A stretch of 52,592 bases of DNA from Bacteroidales bacterium UBA5072 (GTDB lineage: Bacteria; Bacteroidota; Bacteroidia; Bacteroidales; UBA10428), in NCBI GenBank assembly GCA_002415855.1, contig DIAS01000030.1, forward strand, positions 1 to 52,592. The letters are read 5' to 3'. Both the position numbers and the translations under genes were made by a program. Positions 16,633 through 25,570 of the stretch are shown here, one piece after another; position 1 is the first letter of the stretch, and each line of letters starts with the position of its first letter. The notes beneath the pieces are model-generated. The model was not told the origin of the DNA and made no database searches. It was given only the letters and a program-made list of their open reading frames with translations.

Positions 16633-18270
16633 TTAAAGACCCAGAACTTCCTTGCCCTGCTTGAAAACAATGTCTACCGGGATATCCCTGTTTTCAATTC
16701 GTTTTAAGGCTGACCCCAGCTCCTCATCCATTGTTCCGTACTGCTGGATCATCTGGGCAGCCTTTTCATAATCGCCGTCTCCCTGAATGGTAAGGATCAG
16801 TTCTGATAAAGAATTGACGGCCTCCTTCATTTTCTGGAAATTCACACTGTACTGACCGGCTGAATCAACTGAGAACGCAGCATTTTCTTTGAAATAGTTG
16901 AACCGGATCAGATTTGCCTTACCATGAGCGCTTGAAGCTCCAAAACGGATCGAGCGGAAGATACCGGCAAGGAATGTGGTATATGAATCCATCAGGTCAA
17001 CATCGAGTTCACCCATCTCCTGCAACCTGGTTTCCAGGTACAAGCCCAGGATATCAGCTTTGCCTTCTTCAATGGTCGTATAATGCTCCTTCAAAGCCTC
17101 CCTGACAGTCCCTTTGTTGTTGATGGTATTGATCGAGCCCAATCCATGTGCAATTTCATGGAACATGGTATTCGAAAAGAAAGCATCAAAAGTAACGTGT
17201 TTCAGCTGATCCCTGGGTGTGAGCTCGCTTGCAATGGGAATGAGAATTTTATCAAATTTGGCTTGCATGGCATTCTTGAGCTGAAGTCTTCTGCTTCCTT
17301 TGACCAACTGAACACGCTCATCATTGGGCAGGTTGATAGCAATGGTTTTGCTTCCCGCATTGCAGTCGCCCGCATAGTATATCACATCATAGGCACCCAG
17401 GTCGGAATTATCACCAGGCATTTCAGCCTTGTATTTATCATCAACCGGTAGTCCTTTTTGCAGGGCAGGCAAAAGTGAGGCAAACCTGACCAGTTTCTTG
17501 CTCCATTCCAGGTCTTTCACAAGAATATAGGCCTCGTGGGATGCTTTATATCCGAATAATTGATCCTCATAGGTTTCGATCGGGCCAACTACGAAATCCA
17601 GCGTGTTTGTCCTCATATCCATCCATGCCATGTCGCTTAACAGGTAGTCGTCATTCAGGAATGCCGCTGAACGCAACGCAAGGTACTTCTTTAAACCGGG
17701 ATCATCTGCAAGTGCTGATGCTTGCTGTAATAGTTCTGATACACGTGTAACTTCCCTGTTAAATGCAACATGATAGGGTACCACCATCAGGCTGCCCTGT
17801 TCGTTACGACGTATCAATGAATACAAACCGCTCTTAGCGGCATCTTCAAATGACTCAAACTCATCGATTGTCATATCGGCCGGATAAAAATTGGCTCCAG
17901 ATGGTTTAGGACCTGTTCCCGCCACAAAGGGAATATTGTTGTTGAGTCGCTCCCACGGTCCATAATTGATCATCACCAGTTTTTTCAATTCATCCGTTTT
18001 GATACTATTCAGCAGACTATCCTTGTCACCATAGGCTTCCTGCCAGAATATATCATCCATGATCTCAGCAGCCTCAATCAGCAATGGAAGCATTTTTTTC
18101 TCATCGGTCGTCAGTTTGCTCATATCGGAAGTGAGTGTGAAAGAAGCAAAATCATTCAGTTTCATTTTAATTGAATCATTGGTGGACAGTTGTTCTTGAC
18201 TTTTACGATTGCAGGCTGTCATGGCAAGCATGAAAGCCATAATGATGACGGAATAAAAGGCGATTCTCAT
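16633..18270 (-). CDS. Dipeptidyl-peptidase III (M49)-like zinc lipoprotein
   Basis: Predicted outer-membrane or periplasmic zinc hydrolase of 545 aa. A lipoprotein signal ends in LAMTAC (Cys20). The zinc site is visible as HEIAHG (371-376) and, 26 residues on, EEGKAD (401-406), which mirrors the M49 pair HEXXGH and EECRAE. Here the first motif is a plain HEXXH without the extra residue of classical dipeptidyl-peptidase III. The start at 18270 was preferred to an in-frame TTG at 18288 because it gives a clean signal peptide. An exact TAnnTTTG box lies directly upstream. Peptidase activity is inferred only from the fold family. Confidence 0.78.
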   Translation of the reverse strand: MRIAFYSVIIMAFMLAMTACNRKSQEQLSTNDSIKMKLNDFASFTLTSDMSKLTTDEKKMLPLLIEAAEIMDDIFWQEAYGDKDSLLNSIKTDELKKLVMINYGPWERLNNNIPFVAGTGPKPSGANFYPADMTIDEFESFEDAAKSGLYSLIRRNEQGSLMVVPYHVAFNREVTRVSELLQQASALADDPGLKKYLALRSAAFLNDDYLLSDMAWMDMRTNTLDFVVGPIETYEDQLFGYKASHEAYILVKDLEWSKKLVRFASLLPALQKGLPVDDKYKAEMPGDNSDLGAYDVIYYAGDCNAGSKTIAINLPNDERVQLVKGSRRLQLKNAMQAKFDKILIPIASELTPRDQLKHVTFDAFFSNTMFHEIAHGLGSINTINNKGTVREALKEHYTTIEEGKADILGLYLETRLQEMGELDVDLMDSYTTFLAGIFRSIRFGASSAHGKANLIRFNYFKENAAFSVDSAGQYSVNFQKMKEAVNSLSELILTIQGDGDYEKAAQMIQQYGTMDEELGSALKRIENRDIPVDIVFKQGKEVLGL

Positions 18271-18285
18271 GGCGGTAGTTTTTAT

Positions 18286-18293
18286 CAAATATA
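18286..18293 (-). promoter_or_regulatory. Candidate -7 box for the M49-like gene
   Basis: On the minus strand TATATTTG matches TAnnTTTG exactly, 15 bases before the ATG at 18270 and inside the 43-base gap behind the GT2 gene. No convincing -33 element was found. It suggests the lipoprotein gene can be transcribed apart from the glycosyltransferase operon. Confidence 0.35.
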
Positions 18294-18313
18294 TTATTTC
18301 AACAGGAATTTAT

Positions 18314-19051
18314 CTAGAATATCCTGAACTTAAACCATCCGGTCTTTTGCAGCCTATAGGAAAAGGACACCCCGAGGACTCCCAGTCCATACCTGATGCT
18401 TCGCCGGACATTGATGGACGAGGCGTCATCAAAATAGCGCGTGGGACATGTAATTTCAGCAACCTCGAAGCCGGCATAGAATATTTGGGCCAGCATCTGG
18501 TTGTCAAAAACAAAATCATCAGAGTTGACCCTGTAGTTTACCTTTCTGAGTACATTTCCCGAAAAAGCCCGGTAACCTGTATGGTATTCGGAAAGCTTCT
18601 GGTTCATCAGCAGGTTCTGTCCGAGTGTCAGGAACCGGTTGGCAATATACTTGTACAAGGGCATGCCTCCTTTCAGTGCTCCCTTCCCGAGAATCCTGGA
18701 ACCGAGAACTACTTCATACACACCGTTTGCAATCAGGTAGCACATGGAATGGATCAATTTCGGTGAATACTGGTAATCGGGGTGCAACATTACAACAATA
18801 TCAGAGTTCAGTTCCAGTGCTTTATCATAACAGGTTTTCTGATTTCCCCCATAACCTTTGTTCTCGGCATGTTGAATAATATGCTCAATGCCCAGGTCTC
18901 TTGCTTTTTGAATGGTGTTGTCGCGGCTTCTGTCGTCGACCAAAATAACATTGTCCACGATGTCAAACGGAATTTCCCTGAAGGTCTGTTCCAGGGTTTT
19001 TTCTGCATTGTAGGCAGGTAATACTACAGTGATGGTCTTGTTATGGATCAT
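18314..19051 (-). CDS. Family 2 glycosyltransferase, dolichol-/polyprenol-phosphate sugar synthase-like
   Basis: Cytoplasmic-face GT-A enzyme of 245 aa that likely transfers a sugar from a nucleotide sugar to a polyprenyl phosphate (DPM1-like). The fold signature is clear: VVLPAYNAEKTL at the N-terminus, VDDRSRDNT for the first acidic site, the DXD-like HPDYQY motif near residue 92, and the HTGYRAF motif in the acceptor half. There are no C-terminal membrane segments. It follows the GT39 gene by six bases; a lipid-linked sugar made here could be the donor for that enzyme. Confidence 0.88.
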   Translation of the reverse strand: MIHNKTITVVLPAYNAEKTLEQTFREIPFDIVDNVILVDDRSRDNTIQKARDLGIEHIIQHAENKGYGGNQKTCYDKALELNSDIVVMLHPDYQYSPKLIHSMCYLIANGVYEVVLGSRILGKGALKGGMPLYKYIANRFLTLGQNLLMNQKLSEYHTGYRAFSGNVLRKVNYRVNSDDFVFDNQMLAQIFYAGFEVAEITCPTRYFDDASSINVRRSIRYGLGVLGVSFSYRLQKTGWFKFRIF

Positions 19052-19057
19052 TTTTTA

Positions 19058-20722
19058 TTAATCATTAGTCGTTGTTGAGTTCCTTTTGAAAAACACATAA
19101 CCATTCTTTTCATAGAGCAATACAGCCGTGGGATACTCACGCATGAACCTTTCCTTCCTGTTAACTTTGACTGAGAAGTAGGCATCTTTGTCAATTGGCC
19201 CTTTCAGCAGCCACTCTTCCTCCCTGGCCTTTTCATGGATGTGCTTCCTGATCCTGCCGTAAAACAAATGAGCGTAGCTTTTGTATCCGATGGTTTCCAG
19301 GTAGGCATCCTTGTCGCTCACCGAGCTGAAGAATTCAATCGCAGCATTTTGTGAATAGGCCTCAACACGGGGAACAATCAGCAGCATGGCGGTCATCATG
19401 AAAACAGGCAATGTCCCTGTCAGGATGAACAATGCTTTTTCATGTAATTTCTTCCGCCAGGCAACTGCAAAACCAAGGATACCGAACAGCAGAAGCAAAC
19501 CTGTCACAAACTCATAACCCTTCCATCCTCCGTCAGCCATCAGGCAGGCCCGGGTGAAAGGATCGCTGATCCAGTTCCTGGAAATGACGAAATTCCTGAA
19601 AGCGTCGACAAAAGTAAGGGCCGAAACTAAAATCGCAAGAAGGATCCCGACAGACAGGATTAACAGGAATATCATTCTTTCCCGGAACCGGTTGTGCTGC
19701 TTTGAATGCCAGAAAGACCAGGCCGCCAGAAAAGTCAGTGGAAAATAACACAACGATGAATAATGCACGATTTTGGTTCTGACAATGGTAAACAGCACAA
19801 GTACCACCCAAAAAAGGATCAGCATCCAGTAATAAAAGTCCTTTCTGCCACCTTCCTCTGCCTTGGACCCGAATAAAACAGGCAGGGCGAAGACCGAAGC
19901 CGGGAAAACCCCGGCAAACAGGACAAGAAAGTGGTATAATAAGAAACCACCGTGACCTGCGTCCTCGGTTTTGAAAAGCCTGATCTGGTAAGTGATGAAA
20001 TCAGCAATGATGGAAAAATTACCTTTCATGATCTGGAGGATGAACCAGAAACCGCCAGTAAAAGAAATTACTGCAATGAAAGCCAAGATATCAGGAATGC
20101 GAACCCTTACGCTGAATTTTTTCAACAGGAGGAACAATCCGGTAGCAATTGAAAAAACAAGCAGCGCTACAGGACCTTTGGTGAGGATCGCCAGCCCTAT
20201 AAAAAAGGCGGCACCTGATGAATGAAGCAAAGACCTCTCAGTCTCTGAAAAATAAAGGTAAAACAAGTATACGCCCAGGAAAATGAACAGGTTAAACCAG
20301 GGATCGATAATACCGGATTTGAAATAAAAGAACGGCAACAGAGAACCTGCATAAAGGAGCACCCAGTATAAGCCAAACCTGGTGTCGACAACTTTCCTGC
20401 CGATATTGAAAAGCACCAGCAATGACAGAACACCGCATACGGCATTCGGGAATCTTGCTGCAAACTCATTGATGCCAAAGATCTTCATCGATAGCAGTTG
20501 CATCCAGATAAACAAGGGCGGCTTTTCCCAAAAAGGTACATAATTGATCTGAACGGTGAGAAAATCACCGCTCTCGAGCATTTCGCGAGCCGATTCGGCA
20601 AAATTGATTTCGTCCCAGTCGAAGAGATGCACACCACCTGTAAAAGGAACGAATAACAAAATTGCCGAAATGGCAATCAATGCATTGATAATCAATATTT
20701 TCCGGTCAGGTGCGCTCATCAT
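19058..20722 (-). CDS. ArnT-like glycosyltransferase family 39 membrane protein
   Basis: Integral membrane GT-C glycosyltransferase of about 554 aa, related to ArnT/PMT enzymes that transfer a sugar from a polyprenyl-phosphate donor to lipid A or protein on the periplasmic face. The diagnostic first-loop motif FDWDEINFAESAREM lies near residue 34, followed by about 12 hydrophobic segments and a soluble C-terminal part (about 445 on). Two adjacent ATGs (20722 and 20719) give starts that overlap the upstream PAP2 gene by about 17 bases; a longer frame to 20812 would run deep into that gene and is unlikely. Substrate and sugar are unknown. Confidence 0.87.
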   Translation of the reverse strand: MMSAPDRKILIINALIAISAILLFVPFTGGVHLFDWDEINFAESAREMLESGDFLTVQINYVPFWEKPPLFIWMQLLSMKIFGINEFAARFPNAVCGVLSLLVLFNIGRKVVDTRFGLYWVLLYAGSLLPFFYFKSGIIDPWFNLFIFLGVYLFYLYFSETERSLLHSSGAAFFIGLAILTKGPVALLVFSIATGLFLLLKKFSVRVRIPDILAFIAVISFTGGFWFILQIMKGNFSIIADFITYQIRLFKTEDAGHGGFLLYHFLVLFAGVFPASVFALPVLFGSKAEEGGRKDFYYWMLILFWVVLVLFTIVRTKIVHYSSLCYFPLTFLAAWSFWHSKQHNRFRERMIFLLILSVGILLAILVSALTFVDAFRNFVISRNWISDPFTRACLMADGGWKGYEFVTGLLLLFGILGFAVAWRKKLHEKALFILTGTLPVFMMTAMLLIVPRVEAYSQNAAIEFFSSVSDKDAYLETIGYKSYAHLFYGRIRKHIHEKAREEEWLLKGPIDKDAYFSVKVNRKERFMREYPTAVLLYEKNGYVFFKRNSTTTND

Positions 20723-21368
20723 TTTTAAATGGTTTTTGAAGGGTCCAGGCATGCCACCTGCGATTGTTGCGATAAAAAACGATGTAGAATGCCAATGCCC
20801 CTGTGCAGCCAATGATTGAACCGAAATAAATATCGATGAGAAAATGCTGTGATAGATAAACCCTTGAAAATGCCACCAGGCATGCCATCACAAAGCAGGT
20901 CAGTTTGATATACCTGTTGTCCGTGATACATGCGATACAAAGGAAAAGGGCGAATGCACTTGTAGCGTGACCAGACGGGAAACTCCGTCCACCCAGCATT
21001 TTTACACCATCCACCAGATGCAGGGGTGCAATATCCGCAAAATACCGGGAAGGTCTGGCAACATCTCCGAAGAATACCCGCTTTAATAATTGGGTGAACA
21101 GTCCTGTGGAGAAATAAGCCACAAGAAGGTAGGTAAAGTGTCGGAGTGAAAACAGCAGCAGGATAATTGCCGGGATGATGATGAACAACCCATCGCCAAG
21201 GAAAGTAATGACGGAGAAAAACCAGTCGAAAAACCCGGAATGATACCGGTTGATCCAAAGGTGGATATCAGGTTTCGAATACTGCAACAATACCGGAACC
21301 AGGATCAGCAGAACAGTCATGTACGGGATCAGGAAGAAGGTATTATTCTTCAGTGTTTTATAAAGCAT
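20706..21368 (-). CDS. PAP2-family membrane phosphatase
   Basis: Six-helix membrane phosphatase (220 aa) of the type-2 phosphatidic acid phosphatase family, which removes phosphate from lipid phosphates such as undecaprenyl diphosphate, lipid A or phosphatidylglycerol phosphate. All three signature motifs are present: KRVFFGDVARPSR (KxxxxxxRP), SFPSGH, and SRVYLSQHFLID (SRxxxxxHxxxD). It is the first gene of a three-gene run with GT39 and GT2, so recycling or trimming of a lipid carrier, or lipid A modification, is a reasonable guess. A well-spaced promoter lies directly upstream. Confidence 0.9.
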   Translation of the reverse strand: MLYKTLKNNTFFLIPYMTVLLILVPVLLQYSKPDIHLWINRYHSGFFDWFFSVITFLGDGLFIIIPAIILLLFSLRHFTYLLVAYFSTGLFTQLLKRVFFGDVARPSRYFADIAPLHLVDGVKMLGGRSFPSGHATSAFALFLCIACITDNRYIKLTCFVMACLVAFSRVYLSQHFLIDIYFGSIIGCTGALAFYIVFYRNNRRWHAWTLQKPFKNDERT

Positions 21369-21386
21369 TTGCTCGATTTAGTGCTC

Positions 21387-21417
21387 CAAAAATAAAGGAA
21401 TTTGCAGGCAAATCAAA
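21387..21417 (-). promoter_or_regulatory. Promoter of the PAP2-GT39-GT2 operon
   Basis: Read on the minus strand: TTTG (21414-21417), 19 bases, then TATTTTTG (21387-21394), a match to both elements of the Bacteroidota promoter with usual spacing. The PAP2 ATG at 21368 follows 18 bases after the -7 box. It lies in the 80-base gap behind rnfA, so the operon need not depend on Rnf transcription. Confidence 0.55.
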
Positions 21418-21448
21418 ATCAAAACAAGACAGCACAAGTTCTTTCAGA

Positions 21449-22024
21449 TTATTTCACAATTCCTGAAAAACCCATAAAAGCAAGGGACAAAAGTCCGGCC
21501 GTCACCAGGGATATCGGAAATCCTTTCATTCCTTTCGGGGTCTCAGCCAGGGCGAGCTGCTCGCGAATGCCGGCCATGAGAATCAGGGCAAACGTGAAGC
21601 CTGTGGCGATGCCAGCGGCATATAGCACACTCATAACCAGGTTGTAATCCTTTTGAACTGCCAGTATGGCTATACCTAGAACCGCGCAATTGGTGGTGAT
21701 CAAAGGAAGATAAATTCCCAGGGCCTGATAGAGGGTGGGTGCTGATTTCTTAAGGATGATTTCAACAACCTGTACCAGGAAAGCTATGACGAATATAAAG
21801 GTAATGGTCTGCATGAATTCAATATGCAGGGGTATCAATACGTAGTTCTGGATAAGGTAGGTGACCAGGTTTGCCAGTGACATTACGAAAATTACGGCCA
21901 CTCCCATGCCAATGGAGGTATCAATTTTATTGGATACACCCAAAAAAGGGCAGATGCCCAGGAATTGCACAAGGACAACATTGTTAACGAATACAGCGGA
22001 TATGATCAGGAGTATGTATTCCAT
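21449..22024 (-). CDS. rnfA: Rnf complex subunit RnfA
   Basis: Membrane subunit of the ferredoxin:NAD+ oxidoreductase ion pump. The 191-aa, six-helix protein has the paired half-channel cysteines expected of RnfA/NqrE: LGICPFLG in the first helix and TTNCAVLG in the fourth, which ligate an iron centre between RnfA and RnfE. It is the last gene of the rseC-rnfBCDGEA run, starting 10 bases after rnfE. Homology to RnfE is visible, as expected of these inverted-topology paralogues. Confidence 0.95.
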   Translation of the reverse strand: MEYILLIISAVFVNNVVLVQFLGICPFLGVSNKIDTSIGMGVAVIFVMSLANLVTYLIQNYVLIPLHIEFMQTITFIFVIAFLVQVVEIILKKSAPTLYQALGIYLPLITTNCAVLGIAILAVQKDYNLVMSVLYAAGIATGFTFALILMAGIREQLALAETPKGMKGFPISLVTAGLLSLAFMGFSGIVK

Positions 22025-22034
22025 GACGCTTAAT

Positions 22035-22631
22035 TTACAGGTTGATTTTCAATTTAATACGATTCATAATGGCAATGAGGAAGCCATAAGTGACAAATGC
22101 ACCGGGAGGCAGTACAAAGATCAGAATTGTAGAGGCACTTTCGCTCAGAAGTCTGATGTTGAAGATGGAACCGCTGCCCAGGATTTCACGAATTGATCCC
22201 ATCAGGGTAATAGCCAGTGTAAATCCCAGACCCATGCCCAGACCGTCGAGGACGGAAGGCAGGATACTGTTCTTTTGTGCGAAAGCTTCCGCGCGACCCA
22301 GGATAATGCAGTTCACCACAATCAGCGGGATAAAAATACCGAGTGCCTTGTAAAGATCGGGTGTGTATGCTTTCATCACCAGGTCGACAATTGTCACGAA
22401 GGTTGCGATGACTACAATGAAGGCGGCAATCCTCACTTTATCGGGGATATAGTTCTTCAGCAATGAAATAATTAGATTTGAAAACACAAGTACAAAGGTT
22501 GTGGCTGCTCCCATTCCAATCCCATTGATCGCTGCTGTGGTTATGGCGAGTGTTGGACATGTACCCAGCACAATCACAAAGGTAGGGTTTTCTTTGAGCA
22601 GACCGTTTGTAAAATATTTCAGGTTTCCCAT
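22035..22631 (-). CDS. rnfE: Rnf complex subunit RnfE
   Basis: Membrane subunit (198 aa, about six helices), paralogue of RnfA with opposite topology. It carries the matching cysteine motifs LGTCPTLA and VVNCIILGR for the shared intramembrane iron centre. It begins 22 bases after rnfG. The segment GLLKENPTFVIVLG near the N-terminus is the usual RnfE signature and separates it from NqrD only by degree; the surrounding rnfB and rnfC genes settle the call. Confidence 0.95.
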   Translation of the reverse strand: MGNLKYFTNGLLKENPTFVIVLGTCPTLAITTAAINGIGMGAATTFVLVFSNLIISLLKNYIPDKVRIAAFIVVIATFVTIVDLVMKAYTPDLYKALGIFIPLIVVNCIILGRAEAFAQKNSILPSVLDGLGMGLGFTLAITLMGSIREILGSGSIFNIRLLSESASTILIFVLPPGAFVTYGFLIAIMNRIKLKINL

Positions 22632-22653
22632 GGGGTTGAGAAAATTATGGTTA

Positions 22654-23232
22654 TTACTGGTTTACGGAAATTGAATCCTTAACGGCTTCCAATGTAATAT
22701 ATGCACGTTGCAAAGCATCACAATAAGCGCGTGAACTCACAGTCGCTGCTGTGATTGCATCCACCTGGCCTCCGTCTTTCCTGACCTTCAGTATAAATTC
22801 TGCCGGGTTTTTACCCAGGAACTGGTTGCTGAACTTGGGATCGGACATTTTTGTCCCAAGGCCCGGTGTTTCCTTGTGTGAAAGAACTGTAACCTTGCTG
22901 ATCGATCCATCGGGTAAGAATCCGGCCATAAGTTCGACATGACCTCCGAATCCCTTATCTGTGAATGTTTTAACTGCAAATCCGACCGGCTGATCCTGTA
23001 GGTTCAAACGGTATATTACTACACCGTCCCGTTCCTTTTTCCCCTCGGCCGGATCGCTGTCAAACTCAGGGAGCACCTGCTTGATGGCGTCTGTTTCCTT
23101 TTTCTGCGCGGCTATTTCGATCGGACCCTTGGTTTTCAGGTATACAAAACCCAGTGCAGCTGACATGGACATGGATATCAGCACCAGGGATAGGATCATG
23201 TTGGTCAGGGTTGATTCAAGTTTTTTAGCCAT
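22654..23232 (-). CDS. rnfG: Rnf complex subunit RnfG (covalent FMN)
   Basis: Periplasmic-facing flavoprotein subunit of 192 aa, anchored by one N-terminal helix. The FMN is attached through a phosphoester to threonine in the S/T-G-A-T-x-S/T motif; here it reads TAATVSS near residues 165-171 (an Ala in place of the usual Gly). The segment HKETPGLGTKM, also typical of RnfG/NqrC, is present. The start overlaps the end of rnfD by 8 bases. Flavin attachment normally needs ApbE, whose gene is not in this window. Confidence 0.94.
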   Translation of the reverse strand: MAKKLESTLTNMILSLVLISMSMSAALGFVYLKTKGPIEIAAQKKETDAIKQVLPEFDSDPAEGKKERDGVVIYRLNLQDQPVGFAVKTFTDKGFGGHVELMAGFLPDGSISKVTVLSHKETPGLGTKMSDPKFSNQFLGKNPAEFILKVRKDGGQVDAITAATVSSRAYCDALQRAYITLEAVKDSISVNQ

Positions 23233-24226
23233 GTTTTACCTCCTCCCCGAAGCGCCTGGGCTTGATATATTTATTGATCAGCGGAACAAAAGCATTCATG
23301 ATAAGAATTGCGAAGGACACACCTTCGGGATAAGCACCATAAACCCGGATGATCACGGTGATCAATCCGATACCGGCTGCATAAAGGATCATACCAGCGC
23401 GGGTCATCGGAGAGGTTACCAGGTCAGTGGCCATGTAAATTGCACCCAGCAGCACTCCGCCGGTAAGTATATGGAATACCGGAGTGGCATTCCTGACAGG
23501 ATTAAGCCACCACAGAATGCCGGTGAAAACAAATATGGTCCCTACCATGAAGACAGGTATGTGCCAGGTAATGATGCGCTTATACAACAACCATATGAAT
23601 CCGATGATCAGTGCCAGTGCAGAGATTTCTCCCAGTGATCCTCCCATTTGCCCCAGGAACAACTGCATATGGTCCGGTATCTGTTTCATGACCTCAGGTA
23701 CAGCCTCTCCGTTTCTGACTGCCTCCTTCAGAAGTCCAAGGGGCGTTGCGCCTGTCGTGGCATCAAGATAATGCATCCTGGAGACAACCGGCAGCGGCCA
23801 GCTGGTCATTTGAACCGGGAAGGATATCAACAGGAATACTCGGCCAACAAGGGCAGGATTGAAAGGATTATTGCCCAATCCGCCGTAAGTCATTTTCCCG
23901 ATCCCTATGGCAAATAGGGCACCCAGGACAACCATCCACCAAGGCAAATTGGATGGCAGGTTGAAGGCCAGCAGCAAGCCGGTGACTGCAGCCGAACCAT
24001 CACGAATCCTGATTTCACTTTTCATCAGGTATTTCTGAATGCCCCATTCGAAAAGTATACACGAAAACACTGAAAGTGCAACAACAATAAGTGCGCCGAT
24101 ACCAAACACATACAGCGTGACCAGCAAAGCAGGTACCAGCGATAGAATCACACCATACATCAGTTCTTGAACCGACTGATCACTGCCGATGTGCGGTGAG
24201 GGTGAAACAGTTAAAAGTTTACTCAT
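23225..24226 (-). CDS. rnfD: Rnf complex subunit RnfD (covalent FMN)
   Basis: Polytopic subunit of 333 aa, paralogous to NqrB, with about nine to ten membrane helices. The covalent FMN threonine is seen in TTGATPLG near residues 157-164 (consensus SGATPL), and the segment GGLGNNPFNPALVGR is characteristic. Together with RnfG it forms the flavin path through the membrane and is thought to couple electron flow to ion movement. Start and stop overlap neighbours (1 base with rnfC, 8 with rnfG), showing tight coupling. Confidence 0.95.
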   Translation of the reverse strand: MSKLLTVSPSPHIGSDQSVQELMYGVILSLVPALLVTLYVFGIGALIVVALSVFSCILFEWGIQKYLMKSEIRIRDGSAAVTGLLLAFNLPSNLPWWMVVLGALFAIGIGKMTYGGLGNNPFNPALVGRVFLLISFPVQMTSWPLPVVSRMHYLDATTGATPLGLLKEAVRNGEAVPEVMKQIPDHMQLFLGQMGGSLGEISALALIIGFIWLLYKRIITWHIPVFMVGTIFVFTGILWWLNPVRNATPVFHILTGGVLLGAIYMATDLVTSPMTRAGMILYAAGIGLITVIIRVYGAYPEGVSFAILIMNAFVPLINKYIKPRRFGEEVKHG

Positions 24227-25557
24227 TATTTCTTTCTTGATCTGATGATTTTACCAACATTTGATTTACCCAGCCTTATATAATCGAGCAGGGGTCGGCA
24301 GGCCGGACAGATGTAACTGCAGGAGCCGCATTCGATACAATCCATTATGTGCTCATACTCAAGTCTGTCGAATAAATTCTGCTGCGACAGCGGCATTAAA
24401 AGATAAGGTTCGAGACCCATTGGGCACACCGATAAACACCTGGCACAACGGATGCAGGGTTGAGAAGTCTGCCTGGCCGATTCTTCCTCCGGCAGGATCA
24501 GTATCCCGGAAGTTCCTTTCACAACCGGTACTTCCGTATTGCTCAGGGCCTTCCCCATCATGGGACCGCCGCTGATGATCTTCCCGGTGTTTTCAGGTAT
24601 TCCTCCGGCTGCATCAATCAGCACCGATACCGGTGTCCCTATTCTCGTCCTGAAGTTTGAAGGCTGCTTCAGGTGCCTGCCGGTAACAGTAACGATACGC
24701 TCAATCAGGGGTTTGTTCTTTTGTAGGGCTTCATAAACGGCAAAAGCAGTCCCAACATTAAATACTACCACGCCAACATCGATCGGCAACCCGCCTGACG
24801 GCACTTCACGGCCGATTATTGCCTGAACCAATTGCTTTTCTCCTCCCTGTGGATACTTAACCTGAAGCTCACAAACTTCAATACCTTCAAATCCGCAGGC
24901 TAATCGTTGCATATGCTCCACAGCATCTTGTTTGTTATTCTCGATTCCCAGGTATGCCTTGTTGACGTGCAGTGCCTTTTTCAGCAATTGTATACCTACC
25001 ATGATTTCTTCCCCCTTCTCGAGCATGAGAGCATGATCAGCGGTCAGGTATGGTTCGCATTCCACGCCGTTGATTATGATACACGTTGCTTCCTTACCGC
25101 GGGGCACGCTTAGCTTAACATGGGTAGGGAAGGTGGCTCCACCGAGACCTACAATACCTGCATCGACAATTTTTTTCAGGATCTCCTCACCATCAGAACG
25201 TATGTTTTTGTCCAGAGTACCGTCACGGATGATACTGTCCTCCCAGTCGTCCCCCAGGACATCAATATATACAGCCTGTCTCCTGTAACCGCTTACATCA
25301 TGGACCTCTTCTATTTTTGCCACTGTACCGGAAACCGGGGAATGAACATGGCTTGATAAAAAACCTTCTCCTCGGGCAATGAGCTGTCCAGTTTTTACGG
25401 CATCACCCTTGTTGACCACCGCCCTGGCCGGAGCCCCCATGTGTTGCGAAAGCAGGACGGCTACAGATCCCGGCAACGGCAAATCCCGGATCGGCTGATG
25501 AGCTGATAGCTTGGTATCAGGTGGATGGATGCCGCCTTTATGAAATGTTCTTAGCAC
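24226..25557 (-). CDS. rnfC: Rnf complex subunit RnfC (NADH/FMN and 4Fe-4S)
   Basis: Peripheral cytoplasmic subunit of 443 aa that carries the NAD(H)/FMN site and two 4Fe-4S clusters. The N-terminal biotinyl-like region (HPPDTK... to about 100) is followed by the Rossmann part with GLGGATFPTHVK and INGVECEPYLTADH, then the cluster motifs CIRCARCLSVCP and CIECGSCSYICP. It begins with GTG at 25557; an in-frame stop just upstream rules out a longer form. The bacterial C-terminal repeats seen in enterobacterial RsxC are absent, so this is the compact form. Confidence 0.95.
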   Translation of the reverse strand: MLRTFHKGGIHPPDTKLSAHQPIRDLPLPGSVAVLLSQHMGAPARAVVNKGDAVKTGQLIARGEGFLSSHVHSPVSGTVAKIEEVHDVSGYRRQAVYIDVLGDDWEDSIIRDGTLDKNIRSDGEEILKKIVDAGIVGLGGATFPTHVKLSVPRGKEATCIIINGVECEPYLTADHALMLEKGEEIMVGIQLLKKALHVNKAYLGIENNKQDAVEHMQRLACGFEGIEVCELQVKYPQGGEKQLVQAIIGREVPSGGLPIDVGVVVFNVGTAFAVYEALQKNKPLIERIVTVTGRHLKQPSNFRTRIGTPVSVLIDAAGGIPENTGKIISGGPMMGKALSNTEVPVVKGTSGILILPEEESARQTSQPCIRCARCLSVCPMGLEPYLLMPLSQQNLFDRLEYEHIMDCIECGSCSYICPACRPLLDYIRLGKSNVGKIIRSRKK

Positions 25558-25570
25558 GGTATTTTTCTAT

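Noticed and set aside
18269..18766. Plus-strand 165-codon open frame opposite the GT2 gene
   Set aside because: It is antisense to a clearly conserved glycosyltransferase and shows no family features or signal.
20725..21258. Minus-strand 177-codon open frame inside the PAP2 gene
   Set aside because: It overlaps PAP2 in another frame; only the PAP2 frame shows the three family motifs and normal membrane pattern.
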